This document shows positions 13,719 through 13,820 of a stretch of 13,820 nt of DNA, one piece after another. The number at the start of each line of letters is the position of its first letter. Positions within the stretch are counted from its first letter, which is position 1. Source of the stretch: Acidobacteriota bacterium (GTDB lineage: Bacteria > Acidobacteriota > UBA4820 > DSQY01). A program made the position numbers and the translations under genes. Below the pieces are notes generated by a model. That model was not told the origin of the DNA. It saw only the letters and a list, made by a program, of their open reading frames with translations, and ran no database searches. The DNA is taken from NCBI GenBank assembly GCA_022759065.1, contig JAEMPZ010000142.1, positions 1 through 13,820 of the forward strand, given 5' to 3'.

Positions 13719-13820
13719 CCCGCGACTACCAAGACAACGCCGGCCGGATGAACGCGCTAAACCCCAAAGGCGCGCAAAGAGCTCGCCGCCTGGCCCTAAT
13801 CACCGAAATACATTGGGAGG
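13715..13820 (+). CDS. Start of an unrecognised protein, cut by the window edge
   Basis: An ATG overlapping the hydrolase stop codon (ATGA) opens a frame that stays open for 35 codons to the window end. It begins MTRDYQDNAGRMNALNPKG and continues with an Arg/Ala-rich helix-like stretch and ITEIHWE. Four-base overlaps like this are typical of operon genes with coupled translation, which is the main evidence that it is real. The visible part is hydrophilic with no signal peptide or known motif, so I assign no function. Confidence 0.6.
   Translation, partial: MTRDYQDNAGRMNALNPKGAQRARRLALITEIHWE

Overview
The window looks like chromosomal DNA from a GC-rich, free-living Gram-negative (diderm) bacterium. 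The supporting evidence is an eight-strand outer-membrane barrel protein ending in Phe, a TonB-like protein with an ExbD/TolR partner, a class A penicillin-binding protein, Shine-Dalgarno-led starts (several GTG) and a SpoIIE-type phosphatase. The mix of families suggests a deltaproteobacterium-like or poorly cultured environmental lineage, but nothing here fixes the phylum. I see no rRNA, tRNA, transposase, integrase or CRISPR array.

Left block (76-7418, all minus strand, read right to left): a FabD-like acyltransferase (6504-7418); a small outer-membrane barrel protein with its own promoter and a strong intrinsic terminator (5833-6420); an 800-residue membrane-anchored SpoIIE/RsbU-type phosphatase (3341-5743); a methyltransferase fused to a Mut7-C RNase-like domain (2137-3351), overlapping the phosphatase gene by 11 bases; orotate phosphoribosyltransferase pyrE (1512-2060); and a secreted TPR protein (76-1281). 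The 230 bases between pyrE and the TPR gene, and the 60 bases beyond the TPR gene, hold the oddest DNA in the window. They carry arrays of a degenerate octamer (about ACGGAGAC read on the minus strand), four copies of a GATTCACCAC-headed element, and an imperfect palindrome with 33-base arms that are themselves octamer repeats.

Right block (7493 to the end, all plus strand): a tightly packed probable operon. It encodes a stand-alone cyclic-nucleotide-binding-fold protein, penicillin-binding protein 1A, a radical-SAM enzyme of the AmmeMemoRadiSam type (AmrS), ExbD/TolR, a TonB-like protein, an alpha/beta hydrolase and the start of an unrecognised gene cut by the window edge. Gaps run from 39 bases down to overlaps of 38 and 4 bases. 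The theme is peptidoglycan synthesis and energised envelope work, although AmrS and the hydrolase have no obvious place in it. The two blocks diverge from a 74-base region (7419-7492). In it, a perfect 7-base inverted repeat encloses the ribosome binding site and start codon of the first plus-strand gene.

Most genes belong to known families. The points most worth following are the octamer repeat system around the TPR gene, the methyltransferase/Mut7-C fusion, the loss of the phosphate-binding Arg in the cyclic-nucleotide-like protein, and the hairpins at two translation starts.
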